Part shown: positions 1 through 8,562 of the stretch, in pieces | How the letters are laid out: each line of letters opens with the position of its first letter | How positions within the stretch are numbered: position 1 is the stretch's first letter | Assembly: GCF_900163635.1 (NCBI RefSeq) | Contig: NZ_FUID01000078.1 | Location: 1 to 64,000 of the forward strand | Source: Leucobacter sp. 7(1) | GTDB lineage: Bacteria > Actinomycetota > Actinomycetes > Actinomycetales > Microbacteriaceae | Reading direction: 5' to 3' | DNA: 64,000 nucleotides | Notes under the pieces: generated by a model | What the model was told of the DNA's origin: nothing | Seen by the model: only the letters and a program-made list of their open reading frames with translations | Database searches by the model: none | Program-made: the position numbers and the translations under genes

Positions 1-40
1 GGGCCCAGGGGAGGACCCAGGGGAGGGAGAGAAATGCTCC
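1..40. other. window edge, short direct repeats
   Basis: Noncoding as far as can be seen. It holds two close copies of a GACCCAGGGGA-like sequence and lies just downstream of the leftward SDR gene, so it may be part of that gene's 3' region. Confidence 0.3.
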
Positions 41-736
41 CTAGATGCGGTGCAACTCCCGGCGGGGGCGGACCGCGACGTCGGTGAGCTGCACATCGGC
101 GGGGGCGTCGACCACGAAGCGCACCGCGCGGGCCACCGAGCTCGGCTGCACGTAGTTCTCCGGGTGGTACGCCTCCGCTGGGATCAGCCCACGCAGCATC
201 TCGGTGTCGGTCTGACCAGGCGCGACGGTCGTGACGCGGAGGAAGTGCGGCTCCTCGTCGATGCGCAGCACATCGGCGAGACCGCGCAACGCGTGCTTGC
301 TTGCGGTGTACACAGCGCTTCCGGCCGCCGGCTGCGTGCCCGCGCCGGATCCGATGAAGATCACGGTGCCCCTGGCGGCGCGCAGCAGGGGAAGCGCAAA
401 CCGGGTGAGTGTCGCGGGAGCGGTCACGTTGATTGCGAAGTGAGCGGCCCAGTCTGCGGGAACTGCCGCGTCGACCCGCAGCGACTGTGCAATCGCCGCG
501 GCGTGCACGATCACGTCAAGCCGGTCGATGCTCGCCATCCGCGCCGCGAGTGTGGCTTCATCGGTGAGGTCGAGCTGCCAGATCTCACCGTCAGTGTCGG
601 CGGCCACGGCGGCGAGCCGTTCGGCGTTACGGCCCACCAGGATCACGCGGTGCGTGCGGCTGAGATCCCGCGCGATCTCGGCCCCCATTCCGCCGGACGC
701 TCCGGTGACAAGCGCGGTGGGGCGGGCAACTGACAT
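41..736 (-). CDS. SDR family NAD(P)-dependent oxidoreductase
   Basis: Classical short-chain dehydrogenase of 231 residues, close to the usual 240-250, and probably cytosolic. The cofactor-binding TGASGGMG lies at residues 11-18. The catalytic set is Ser130 and the YTASK motif with Tyr143 and Lys147. The usual NAG motif reads HAA at 78-80. The ATG start at 736 follows a strong AAGGAG ribosome-binding site. The AraC-type regulator gene lies 69 bp upstream on the same strand and may control or be cotranscribed with it. The substrate cannot be told from the sequence. Confidence 0.9.
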   Translation of the reverse strand: MSVARPTALVTGASGGMGAEIARDLSRTHRVILVGRNAERLAAVAADTDGEIWQLDLTDEATLAARMASIDRLDVIVHAAAIAQSLRVDAAVPADWAAHFAINVTAPATLTRFALPLLRAARGTVIFIGSGAGTQPAAGSAVYTASKHALRGLADVLRIDEEPHFLRVTTVAPGQTDTEMLRGLIPAEAYHPENYVQPSSVARAVRFVVDAPADVQLTDVAVRPRRELHRI

Positions 737-805
737 GAGGAACTCCTTGGAGCCGAAGCTGTCGAAATTGTCGGCGCGGGAACCCCCCGCCGGTCACCGC
801 ACAGC

Positions 806-1648
806 CTACGCGTCGGCCGCCGCAGCTTCGGCCCGTGCGCGACTGCGGTACTCACTCGGCGTGACCCCGAGCACCGCGCGAAACTCGGTCGCAAAGTGCG
901 CGTGGTCGGCGTAACCCAGCTCAGTCGCAAGCGCGGCAAGACTCGACGCCGGTCCCGCCGCGGTTGCGCCCGTGCCGTCATGCCGAAGTCTCTCAGCGGC
1001 TTCCTGCAGCCGCCGGCGGCGGATCATCGAGTGCAGGGACAGGCCAAAGAAGCGTTGAGCCACGCGCTGGAGCGTGCGAGCCGAGGCATGGAGCCGTTCG
1101 GGAAGTTGATCTGCCCGAGTGAGCGCCGGGTCTCCCAGCGCGTCCGCGAGCGCGTTCGCAAGCCTGCCTTCCGTGCCCACCGGCGGAACGACGGAGGCCA
1201 CCCACGCAGACAGCGCGGTCACGGCGGTCGCGCGCCGGTCTTCGCCGGACTGCGCCCGATCCGTCATCGCCGCGACGACCTGGGCGTGCAACGCAGCCGC
1301 AGACACGGGTGCAGCCGCGTCGCGCAGCGCCGCGGGATCCGGCAGCAGCGCCGGCACCGCGGCCGGCCGCAGCAGCGCGCCTACGGCCCAGCCGGTCCCG
1401 GTCAGAACACGCTCGGAGCGCCGGGTGGGCGGCCCGACAACGGTGACGCCCGCGGGTTCGACGACGAGATTGCAGGCGGGAAACGGGAGGATCTCCTGGC
1501 GGGATGCGACACCGTCAGGGAGCGACCACTCGGGGATCCAGAACCATCGGACGCGGTCAGCCAAATCGGGGGTGGGGAGTACTCGATGAAAGGAGGGAAG
1601 CCGGTCGGGGTAGAGCACACCGCGCCGGTTCGTGGGATCTTCACCCAT
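806..1648 (-). CDS. AraC family transcriptional regulator
   Basis: 280-residue regulator. The C-terminal part (about 155-270) carries the two helix-turn-helix units of the AraC family: one with TLQRVAQRFFG, the second with LATELGYADHAHFATEFR and the family signature GVTPSEYR. The N-terminal half looks like the small-molecule-sensing domain seen in DUF6597-type AraC proteins. I chose the ATG at 1648 because AAGGGGG lies just before it and homology-like sequence begins there; a longer frame to 1792 has no such support. It is divergent from the VOC gene and upstream of the SDR gene, its likely targets by inference. Confidence 0.85.
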   Translation of the reverse strand: MGEDPTNRRGVLYPDRLPSFHRVLPTPDLADRVRWFWIPEWSLPDGVASRQEILPFPACNLVVEPAGVTVVGPPTRRSERVLTGTGWAVGALLRPAAVPALLPDPAALRDAAAPVSAAALHAQVVAAMTDRAQSGEDRRATAVTALSAWVASVVPPVGTEGRLANALADALGDPALTRADQLPERLHASARTLQRVAQRFFGLSLHSMIRRRRLQEAAERLRHDGTGATAAGPASSLAALATELGYADHAHFATEFRAVLGVTPSEYRSRARAEAAAADA

Positions 1649-1713
1649 TGCACACCCCCTTCTGCGCACCCGCATGTGGCGCAAATCTGCAAGCGCGTGC
1701 CTCGCGCCGATTT

Positions 1714-1719
1714 TACGCT
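1714..1719 (+). promoter_or_regulatory. -10 box of a leaderless promoter (VOC gene)
   Basis: TACGCT is followed by six bases and then the ATG of the VOC gene, and there is no usable Shine-Dalgarno sequence. This spacing places the transcription start on the ATG itself, the leaderless arrangement common in actinobacteria. Confidence 0.5.
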
Positions 1720-1725
1720 GGGACC

Positions 1726-2229
1726 ATGACTGCTCCAGAGAACCGCGCCGCACACGGTGCCCACACGACCCACGGCCGCCCGAATGGCGCATCCTCCCTC
1801 ACCCCATTCCTCGTGATCCCGGGCGCGAAGGAGGCGATCGTGTTTTACCGTGACGTCTTCGGGGCCCGTGTGGTTGACGTCACTGAGATGGGTGGCCGCG
1901 TGGTCCACGCGGAGCTTGCCTTCGAGCGGGGCCACTTGCAGCTGGGTGAACCGCTGCCTGATTACAACCTGGTCACGGCACCCGCGGGCGACGACGATTG
2001 CTACTCGATGGGAATCTACGTGCCCGATGTGGACAACGTGGTGGATCGCGCGATCGCCGCCGGGGCGACGCTCCGTGAGCCCGTCAGCGACTTTGTCTCG
2101 GGGGACCGCTACGCGAGCGTGCGGGATCCGTTTGGCGTGCGTTGGTCGGTCATGACCCGGGTCGAAGACCTCTCAGAGGAGGAGAGCGCCGCCCGGGTGC
2201 AGGCATGGAGCGCTGCCGCCGGAGGCTAG
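1726..2229 (+). CDS. VOC family protein (PhnB-like)
   Basis: 167-residue protein of the vicinal oxygen chelate (glyoxalase/bleomycin-resistance) superfamily. The repeated beta-alpha-beta-beta-beta pattern is visible: FLVIPGAKEAIVFYRDVFGA near residue 27, then MGIYVPDVDNVVDRAIAAGA and the closing DPFGVRWSVMTR. This resembles the PhnB/YxaE-like subgroup, whose substrates are mostly unknown. The first 25 residues are a low-complexity His/Ala extension. The start is the ATG at 1726, preceded by a leaderless -10 box. It is divergent from the AraC regulator gene, which may regulate it. Confidence 0.85.
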   Translation: MTAPENRAAHGAHTTHGRPNGASSLTPFLVIPGAKEAIVFYRDVFGARVVDVTEMGGRVVHAELAFERGHLQLGEPLPDYNLVTAPAGDDDCYSMGIYVPDVDNVVDRAIAAGATLREPVSDFVSGDRYASVRDPFGVRWSVMTRVEDLSEEESAARVQAWSAAAGG

Positions 2230-2789
2230 CCCACAGCGTCGGGTGCCGTGTGGAGGTGTAGTCGCTCGCCGGCGGCGTTGAAGATGCTGATCACCTCGGC
2301 CCGGCCCGCGCCGTCCGCGCGCATGCGGTGCGGGGTGGCGGTGTCAAATTCGGCGGCCTCGCCACTTCCCAGGATCAGGGTCTGCTCGCCCAGTTCGAGG
2401 CGGAGGTTCCCCGACAGTACGTAGAGCCACTCGTGGCCGTCGTGCACCTGCTGCGGGCGTTCGGGCGCGTCCGGGTGGTAGGTGATCTTGAACGCGCGCA
2501 CCTCGGAGGCTTCGCGCGTCAGCGGCGCGATCGTCAGGCCGTCCCGGGTAACGGAGGTGCGGCGCACTCGGGGGTCCTGGTCCTGTGGGGCAAGAAGATC
2601 GTCGACGCGGATCCCGAGCTGCCTGGTGAGTGGCAGGAGTAGCTCGAGGCTGGCCTGACGCTTCCCTGACTCGAGGCGGGACAGTGTGCTGGGTGAGAGG
2701 CCGGCGCGACCCGCGAGCTCATCGAGTGTCCACCCGCGGTGCTGCCGGGCGGCGCGGAGCCGCGGCCCCAGCTGTGTCAGTTCATCCAC
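2226..2789 (-). CDS. XRE family regulator with C-terminal cupin domain
   Basis: 187-residue transcription factor. Residues about 8-62 form a Cro/C1-type helix-turn-helix (LAGRAGLSPSTLSRLESGKR), and about 100-170 a cupin_2 sensor with the His-containing HDGHEWLYVLSG strand. I chose the GTG at 2789 because AAGGAG lies five bases before it; an ATG at 2813 in the same frame lacks a site. It is divergent from the thioredoxin-reductase-like gene and methyltransferase gene and probably regulates them and itself from the 65-bp gap. Its 3' end overlaps the VOC stop by 4 bp in convergent orientation. Confidence 0.88.
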   Translation of the reverse strand: MDELTQLGPRLRAARQHRGWTLDELAGRAGLSPSTLSRLESGKRQASLELLLPLTRQLGIRVDDLLAPQDQDPRVRRTSVTRDGLTIAPLTREASEVRAFKITYHPDAPERPQQVHDGHEWLYVLSGNLRLELGEQTLILGSGEAAEFDTATPHRMRADGAGRAEVISIFNAAGERLHLHTAPDAVG

Positions 2790-2842
2790 GACCACTCCTT
2801 GCCATTTTCGCAAACTCGATTGCGATTATTGCACAAGTGGCG

Positions 2843-2848
2843 CACGAT
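2843..2848 (+). promoter_or_regulatory. probable leaderless promoter of the flavoprotein gene
   Basis: CACGAT lies six bases before the ATG at 2855, and TTGCGA lies about 17 bp further upstream as a -35 candidate. The 65-bp gap also holds TCGCA/TGCGA half-sites that could bind the divergent XRE regulator. Confidence 0.35.
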
Positions 2849-2854
2849 GGGAAC

Positions 2855-3823
2855 ATGACGAACACACACTATGACGCCGTTGTGCTGGGGGCCGGGGCTG
2901 CTGGCTTGAGCGCCGCTCAGGCGCTCGGGCGTTCGCTCCGCCGCACCCTGGTCATCGATGCGGGGGCCCCGCGCAACCGCTTCGCCTCCCATATGCACAA
3001 CGTGCTCGGCCTGGACGGCACGCCTCCGCTCGAACTTGTCGCCCGTGGCCGCGCTGAGGCCGAAGTCTACGGTGTCGAATTTACCGAGGGTACGGTCTCG
3101 GCGGTCACCGGGCACGGCGACGTGACCCTCGAACTCGCGCCGGATCAGCAGGGCACCGTCCGCCGGATCGAGACACGAGCGTTGATCGTCGCAACAGGCG
3201 CGAGCGATACGCTTCCGGACGTCCCGGGGCTCGCCAACTACTGGGGGAGCACCGTGCTCCACTGCCCCTACTGCCATGGCTGGGAGGTGCGCGGCTCGCG
3301 CCTCGCGGTGCTCGCCGCGTCGCCCCTCGCCCTGCACCAGGCCACACTGATCCGACAGTGGAGCGAACACCTCACCGTGTTTAGTGCCGCGCTGGGAGAA
3401 CTTGCTCCCGACATTGCTCGCGCACTCCAGGTCCGGGGCACCGTCATCGAGCCGAGTCCCGTCACCGAGGTACTGGGAGACGGGGCTCGTGTCACCGGAA
3501 TCCGCACCGCCAACGGGGCGGACCACGAAATCGATGCGATCTTCACGATGGGCGCGGTGACCCCGCACGATGGCTTTCTTGCCGGACTCAACCTTGCCCG
3601 CACGGAAACCCCCGTCGGAGACTTTCTCACGGTTGATCCCGGGGGACGCACGAGTCATCCGCGGATCTGGGCGGCCGGCAACGTGGTGAACCCGATGGCG
3701 ACAGTGCCGATCGCGATGGGCGCGGGAGCGCAGGCTGGCGGATCCGCGAACTACGCGCTCGTGGAGCTCGACGTGGCGGCCGCGCTCGCCGCCGATGCCG
3801 TGCGATCCGGAGGTGCAGCGTGA
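2855..3823 (+). CDS. NAD(P)/FAD-dependent oxidoreductase, thioredoxin-reductase-like
   Basis: 322-residue flavoprotein with the FAD-binding GAGAAG at residues 12-17, a redox-active CPYC pair (Cys137 and Cys140) and the second FAD motif AAGNVVNP near the C-terminus. The segment where classical TrxB has the NADPH GxGxxA motif reads VLAASPLALHQA, without the glycines, so this is probably a TrxB-like relative and not the housekeeping thioredoxin reductase. It overlaps the next gene by GTGA, so the two are translationally coupled. Start ATG 2855 follows a leaderless promoter. Function is likely thiol or disulfide chemistry under control of the XRE-cupin regulator. Confidence 0.87.
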   Translation: MTNTHYDAVVLGAGAAGLSAAQALGRSLRRTLVIDAGAPRNRFASHMHNVLGLDGTPPLELVARGRAEAEVYGVEFTEGTVSAVTGHGDVTLELAPDQQGTVRRIETRALIVATGASDTLPDVPGLANYWGSTVLHCPYCHGWEVRGSRLAVLAASPLALHQATLIRQWSEHLTVFSAALGELAPDIARALQVRGTVIEPSPVTEVLGDGARVTGIRTANGADHEIDAIFTMGAVTPHDGFLAGLNLARTETPVGDFLTVDPGGRTSHPRIWAAGNVVNPMATVPIAMGAGAQAGGSANYALVELDVAAALAADAVRSGGAA

Positions 3824-4518
3824 GTTCCCAGGGGTCCGACGCGCCGAAGGCGTTCTGGGAGGACCGCTACGCGGGCAGCGAGCGCGTGTGGTCGGGGCGG
3901 GTGAACCAGACGCTTGCCGAGATCGTGGAGTCGCTCCCGGTGGGCCGCTCACTCGATCTCGGATGCGGTGAAGGGGGTGACGTGCTGTGGCTTGCCCAGC
4001 GTGGGTGGGACGCGACGGGAATGGACCTCTCGGAGACCGCGATTGCGCGCGCAACACGCGCTGCCGCGGAACACGGCCTTGTCTCCGCGAGCTTCGTTGC
4101 CGCGGATCTCGTGGACTGGTCGCGGGACCCAGGTCGCATCGAATTTGACCTGATCACCGCCAGCTTTTTCCAGTCGCCCGTTGCGCTGCCGCGGGAGCAG
4201 ATCCTCCGGGCCGCGGCTCACAGCGTGGCACCTGGTGGGCACCTGGTGCTCGTGGCGCACGCCGCTCCACCGAGCTGGGCCGCACACGAGCACGGCGGCG
4301 CTGGCGGGCACAGGCCCGGGCACGGGCACGGGCCGCAGGACTTCCCGACGCCGGAGTCCGAGCTCGCAGCGCTCGATCTGGACCCCGCGAGGTGGGACGT
4401 GCTCGCCGCCGACGTGCGTGAACGGGCGGCGACAGCTCCAGATGGCTCGCCCGCCACGCTGCTCGACTCGGTTGTCGTGGCACGCCGGCGTGACGCTACT
4501 CAGCAACCTCTTGCCTGA
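3820..4518 (+). CDS. class I SAM-dependent methyltransferase
   Basis: 232-residue methyltransferase with the SAM-binding motif I SLDLGCGEGGD at about 44-54, an acidic motif II (TGMDLSE) and the post-motif region FDLITASFFQSP. The start WEDRYAGSERVWSGRVN resembles TehB/thiol-methyltransferase-like enzymes. An unusual His/Gly-rich insertion at about 155-172 (HEHGGAGGHRPGHGHG) lies before the last strands and could bind metal. The GTG start overlaps the flavoprotein stop by 4 bp. Pairing of a CPYC flavoprotein, this enzyme and an XRE-cupin regulator recurs in actinobacteria as far as I recall; the substrate is unknown. Confidence 0.88.
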   Translation: MSSQGSDAPKAFWEDRYAGSERVWSGRVNQTLAEIVESLPVGRSLDLGCGEGGDVLWLAQRGWDATGMDLSETAIARATRAAAEHGLVSASFVAADLVDWSRDPGRIEFDLITASFFQSPVALPREQILRAAAHSVAPGGHLVLVAHAAPPSWAAHEHGGAGGHRPGHGHGPQDFPTPESELAALDLDPARWDVLAADVRERAATAPDGSPATLLDSVVVARRRDATQQPLA

Positions 4519-4669
4519 GTGTCAGCTGAGTGTTACTCTCCAATCCACCCGGCAGTGACGGCGGGGGAACACTCCCGCGCAGTGTCGGTCCGCACTGGGC
4601 ATCATCACCGCACGACCCGAGACGGTCGGACGGATCCGCCCTGCGGAACAACCAGGGGGAGAACGAACC
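4519..4669. other. intergenic promoter region of the surface-protein locus
   Basis: 151 bp with no gene. The only clear signal is the ribosome-binding site GGGGGAG, nine bases before the ATG at 4670. GGGGAACACTCCCG around 4563 is a small imperfect hairpin. No convincing -35/-10 pair stands out. Confidence 0.4.
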
Positions 4670-5341
4670 ATGCAGACCACACAGCGGCCGTCAGGCCGGA
4701 CCCGGAAAATTGCCGCGATCGCGGCGGGTGCCCTCGTCGTTGGCCTCGGGGCCACATACACACTCGCGTCGTGGAACGACTCCGAGTGGGTATGGGGCGG
4801 CGCGGACGGTGACCCGAACGTGGGCACGAGTAAGTTCAACGTGCAGCAGAACACCTCGGTTCCCTACGTGGGGACGTCGTGGGGCGACTTCGACGTGAAC
4901 CCGGGTGATGAGCTCACGTTCACGGCGGGTGCACTAACGCTCTCGCCGAGTGACACGATTTACGCGCCGGTGGCGTTGCGGACAGGCACGGATTCTGTGG
5001 CCGGTGACGTGGAGCTCCAGGGCGCAGTTGCCGCCGCGGGGATCACTGTGTCGGATGCGGGGGATGAGCTGTGGAACGCCATTCGCGCCACCGTGTACAC
5101 GTCCGCGGGCGCAACACCGCCGGCGGCGTGCACGGCCGCAGGCGTGGGCGATGCCACGTGGACCGCGATCGTCACGAATGCACCGTTGAGCACCGTCGCG
5201 AGCGGGGAGCAGACGCTCAGCGCAGAGGCCGGGTCGACGCAGCACTACTGCTTTGCGCTGACTCTTCCGGCGGGATCGCCTGACACGCTCCAGGGGCGCA
5301 CCATCGCCCCCGCTTGGGAGTTCGCCGCCACCTCCAACTAG
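4670..5341 (+). CDS. alternate-type signal peptide domain protein (SipW-dependent, TasA-like)
   Basis: 223-residue secreted protein. Residues about 12-34 are a hydrophobic leader (KIAAIAAGALVVGLGATYTLA) ending in SWNDSEW, the hallmark of signal peptides processed by SipW-type peptidases. The mature part is rich in Thr, Ala and beta-strand-like segments and has two Cys pairs at most; there is no LPXTG or lipobox. The next gene encodes the matching SipW-type peptidase. By analogy with Bacillus TasA/TapA it could form extracellular fibres or a surface layer, but this is inference; sequence similarity to TasA beyond the leader is not evident. Confidence 0.85.
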   Translation: MQTTQRPSGRTRKIAAIAAGALVVGLGATYTLASWNDSEWVWGGADGDPNVGTSKFNVQQNTSVPYVGTSWGDFDVNPGDELTFTAGALTLSPSDTIYAPVALRTGTDSVAGDVELQGAVAAAGITVSDAGDELWNAIRATVYTSAGATPPAACTAAGVGDATWTAIVTNAPLSTVASGEQTLSAEAGSTQHYCFALTLPAGSPDTLQGRTIAPAWEFAATSN

Positions 5342-5419
5342 GGCGCTTGTGCAGTCGGGTCCGTGGGCATGACCTCCGGATCCTGCAGCGGTCGGGCCTG
5401 AGCGGGGAGGGGGAAACGC

Positions 5420-5941
5420 ATGGCGCGACGGGGTTTCGCGATTCTCGGGACGACAGCGATCGTTGCTGCGGTCGTCGCGCTCGCGGCCTGGGGAGTCCTC
5501 ACGATAACCGCCGGGGCGACGCTTGTTGTGTTCCGCACGGGCTCGATGGCTCCGGCGATCCCGCAGGGAGCGCTCGCCGTGTCGTTTCCCGTCGCGGCCG
5601 AGGAAATTCAGGTGGGTGACGTCGTAACCGTGCAGCGTCCGGGTGAGGACCTCCCGGTGTCGCACCGAGTCATCGAGGTGCGTGCGGGATCCGACGCAAC
5701 AGTGTCGCCGCCGATCCCGCGGAATGCCCGCGAACTTGTCATGCAGGGCGACGCAAACGCGCAGCCCGACATGCGTCCGGCCGTGGTGCGGGACGCACGT
5801 CGGGTTGTGTGGTCCGCACCCGGCGCGGGCACCGCGCTGATGATGCTGCAGAGCCCGATTGGCCTCGGGGGCATGGTGGTGGGTGCTGGCGCGCTCACCA
5901 CCTGGGCGTTCTGGCCGCGACGATCGGGGGCGGAAGCGTGA
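5420..5941 (+). CDS. sipW: SipW-type signal peptidase I
   Basis: 173-residue membrane peptidase. A TM segment at about 8-37 precedes the catalytic TGSMAP (Ser42) and SHRVIEV (His82). The His in place of Lys marks the Ser-His dyad type found in SipW, archaea and the ER. A GDAN box follows at about 111, and a second TM at about 148-168. It has a strong GGGGAGGGGG ribosome-binding site and lies 78 bp after the alternate-signal-peptide gene. It overlaps the next gene by GTGA. Its likely substrates are the three neighbouring exported proteins. Confidence 0.93.
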   Translation: MARRGFAILGTTAIVAAVVALAAWGVLTITAGATLVVFRTGSMAPAIPQGALAVSFPVAAEEIQVGDVVTVQRPGEDLPVSHRVIEVRAGSDATVSPPIPRNARELVMQGDANAQPDMRPAVVRDARRVVWSAPGAGTALMMLQSPIGLGGMVVGAGALTTWAFWPRRSGAEA

Positions 5942-6726
5942 GCGCAACACGGGTCCACCGAACGCGCCTCGCGGTGTGGGCGCTTCTCGCGGCGTCACTC
6001 TGCGCACTGCTGTGGGGAGCTGCGCTCACCGCGGATCGGGCCTGGGCGACGTATCGGGTGCTCACCGAGACAGGCCGCCCGGGGTATCTCATGCTGAGCG
6101 TGGACGATCGCACGCCGACCTGGGCCACACTGGCACCGGGCGAGTCCACACAGTGGCTCGTGCGCGTCGATCTCGCCGGGGCACCCGAGGGGCGGCTTTC
6201 GCTCGAACTCGATGCCGAGGGGCGACTCGTGTCCGTGGGTGGCTTGACGGCGGCCGTGGTCTCCTGCGCGCGACCCTTTACCGGGAATCCCGGATCTCTC
6301 GCTTGCGAGGCGGGTGCTGTGACCGTGTTGCAGACCACCGCGCTGCGGGATCTTGCTCCGCTCCGGTCGCAGGTCGCGCTTGCCGCGCTCCGGGCAGATA
6401 CCCCGCGTCACCTGCTGGTGACGATCACGGTTCCGCCCGAGGCGTCGCGCACCGAGATTGCTGGTGCGGTCGCCCGGGTCGGAGTGGGATTGCACGCAAG
6501 CGGGGACAGCTCCGGACGGCCGCCGACAGTCCCGCCCGGGAGCGATCCGAGCGAACCATCGGCCCCGCCTCCGTTCGCACTATCGCACGGGGAGGCGGGG
6601 CGGTTGAGCGTGACCGGCACGGATCTGGGCGCACTGGGGCTCATGGCCGTGGGACTGCTCGGCCTCGGCACAGCCCTCCTGCTGGGGCGCCGGAGCACGT
6701 CAGCGTATCCCGGGGGTCAGTCATGA
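5938..6726 (+). CDS. membrane-anchored protein of the SipW locus
   Basis: 262-residue protein not assigned to a named family. It has an N-terminal hydrophobic segment (about 10-36) followed by DRAWATYRV, an extracellular-looking domain with two Cys (about 100-125), a Pro/Ser-rich stretch (about 190-215) and a C-terminal TM (about 228-250) ending in GRRSTSAYPGGQS. This is a type I-like topology without a sortase motif. The GTG start overlaps sipW by 4 bp, and its own stop overlaps the next start (ATGA), so it belongs to the operon. It may anchor or nucleate the secreted proteins; this is inference from position. Confidence 0.75.
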   Translation: MSATRVHRTRLAVWALLAASLCALLWGAALTADRAWATYRVLTETGRPGYLMLSVDDRTPTWATLAPGESTQWLVRVDLAGAPEGRLSLELDAEGRLVSVGGLTAAVVSCARPFTGNPGSLACEAGAVTVLQTTALRDLAPLRSQVALAALRADTPRHLLVTITVPPEASRTEIAGAVARVGVGLHASGDSSGRPPTVPPGSDPSEPSAPPPFALSHGEAGRLSVTGTDLGALGLMAVGLLGLGTALLLGRRSTSAYPGGQS

Positions 6727-8546
6727 CGCGCCGCCGCGGGGTGCGGCTGGCCATCGCCAGCGCAGTGGCGGCCTGCGCGCTGCTGCTGCAGGGCGTCGGG
6801 CTGACAAATGCGAGCTGGACCGATCCCGAGTGGGACCAGGCCCTGCTCGGGACCACCGACTGCGGTCCCGCGGCGACGGGAGTCGCGAGCCGGGGCGAGG
6901 GCCGCGTGCTCAGCGGCGCGATCCTCGGTGCCAACCTGGACACGCTTCTTGCGGCACGCGGGGTGTCCGTGACGAACAACGGTGCTCGTGATCTGCACGC
7001 CCCAGCTTCGGCGCAGCCCGTTGCGGGGAGTCCACAAGGGTGGGCCGATCCCCTAAACGTGGCGTTGCTCAATGACGCGCTCGCGCTCGAACTCACGAGC
7101 GCCCTGCAGCTTCCCCTCGCGGCCGGCTCCGGGGCGGCAGGACAATTCAGCCAGGCCGAGAACCGGGGGCACGCGGCGGCCGCCTCCGGATATCTGACGA
7201 GTAGCGGCGGCATCAACCTTGACGGGGCCCCGGCCGGCTACCCGAACCTCGCAAAGCTGCAGCTCTCGCAGGTGCTCGGCTCCTTGAACCATCAAGTGGG
7301 TACGTTGCTCCCCGGGATCACGGATGTCTCGCTGACTGCGGGAGCGGTGGCGGGGCGGGCGGATCTGGATGCCTGCGACGCCGCCTGGACCGGGCTGCGC
7401 AGCGGTGCCTCGGGCAACCTCTCGCGGGACTACCTGACCTCGCACGTGTCGCTTGACGTCACCTCCCCCACAGTGGGGGCACTCGTGACCGGCGTGACGA
7501 ACACCGTCACCACCCTGGAAACCGCGGTGAATGGGATCGCGGGAAATGCGGGGGTGACAAACGCCATCGCGACGGGCGTGACCGGGCTCCTGAACGGATT
7601 GATCGGGGGGAACAGCGGCTCGCTGAGCCTCGGCAACATCACCGTTGGCCCGGTCACCGCAACGGTCAACACGGCACCGCTCCGAACCTTCATCGCGGCC
7701 CCGTTCGGGGACCCAGGGGGGATCCTCACCGTGCGCCCGGGCAACGGTACGATCAGCGTGAACACCACGGCGCTGCTCGCGGCCGCCTACCCGGGGAGCT
7801 ACGGCAATGGGCTGAACGGCCTCGCGCCCAACACGAACCCGCTCGCGGATCCCGCAGTGCTCACGACGCTGACAAATGTGCTGACGCAGACGCTCAGCGC
7901 TTGGATCGCATCCATCAACACGATGCTCACCCAAACGATCAATGGAGTCGCGGTGAATGCCGCCGTCGTGATCGACCTCCGGGCGAAGATCCTCATCACG
8001 CCCTGGATCCACATCGGCACAATTCAGGCGAGCACCTCCGGCACCCTCGCGCAACTCCTGACCCCGGGAAACACTTCGACGACCGCCTCGATCACCCTGC
8101 TGAAAGACCTAGGACTTGTGGCGGATCTCGTCAACGGACTCCTCAAGCCAGTGCTGAACAGCCTCGTGACGGGCCTGATCGGCGGGCTCGGAGGGGTGGT
8201 GGGGAACGCGATCGAGGCGGTGCTTGGGACGCTGCGGGTGCTCCCGGTCGCGGTGTCGGCGTTGGCGACCCCCATCATCACCGCGGTCACCACGCTGTAT
8301 AACAGGCTGTTCATCTCCGGCATTGTTGCGCTCACGGTCAATGCCCAAAACGACCCCTTCACGGGTGGCCCCGAGCCGCCGGAGTGGGCCGCGCTGCCCG
8401 CAGGGCGCTATGACGTGGCTGCCCTGCGCATCGGGGTGCTCGATGCGGTGGGTGGGCTCGGTGTTCGGCTGTACCTCGGACGAGCCTCGGTGGGCCCCGG
8501 ATGCACGGCGGCGCAGGTCGCGAGCGGAGGATGCGCCGGGTACTAG
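6723..8546 (+). CDS. choice-of-anchor G family-like surface protein
   Basis: 607-residue secreted protein. The leader (about 7-33, IASAVAACALLLQGVGLTNA) ends in SWTDPEW, again the SipW-type cleavage context. The body is rich in Leu, Gly, Asn and Thr with repeated hydrophobic helices (VNGLLKPVLNSLVTGLIGGL) and resembles actinobacterial choice-of-anchor G proteins, although the C-terminal anchor is not recognisable here. The C-terminus has Cys residues (VGPGCTAAQVASGGCAGY) that may form a disulfide. ATG at 6723 overlaps the upstream stop. Probably the main structural component of the locus. Confidence 0.75.
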   Translation: MTRRRGVRLAIASAVAACALLLQGVGLTNASWTDPEWDQALLGTTDCGPAATGVASRGEGRVLSGAILGANLDTLLAARGVSVTNNGARDLHAPASAQPVAGSPQGWADPLNVALLNDALALELTSALQLPLAAGSGAAGQFSQAENRGHAAAASGYLTSSGGINLDGAPAGYPNLAKLQLSQVLGSLNHQVGTLLPGITDVSLTAGAVAGRADLDACDAAWTGLRSGASGNLSRDYLTSHVSLDVTSPTVGALVTGVTNTVTTLETAVNGIAGNAGVTNAIATGVTGLLNGLIGGNSGSLSLGNITVGPVTATVNTAPLRTFIAAPFGDPGGILTVRPGNGTISVNTTALLAAAYPGSYGNGLNGLAPNTNPLADPAVLTTLTNVLTQTLSAWIASINTMLTQTINGVAVNAAVVIDLRAKILITPWIHIGTIQASTSGTLAQLLTPGNTSTTASITLLKDLGLVADLVNGLLKPVLNSLVTGLIGGLGGVVGNAIEAVLGTLRVLPVAVSALATPIITAVTTLYNRLFISGIVALTVNAQNDPFTGGPEPPEWAALPAGRYDVAALRIGVLDAVGGLGVRLYLGRASVGPGCTAAQVASGGCAGY

Positions 8547-8562
8547 CCCGGCGGGCACACAC

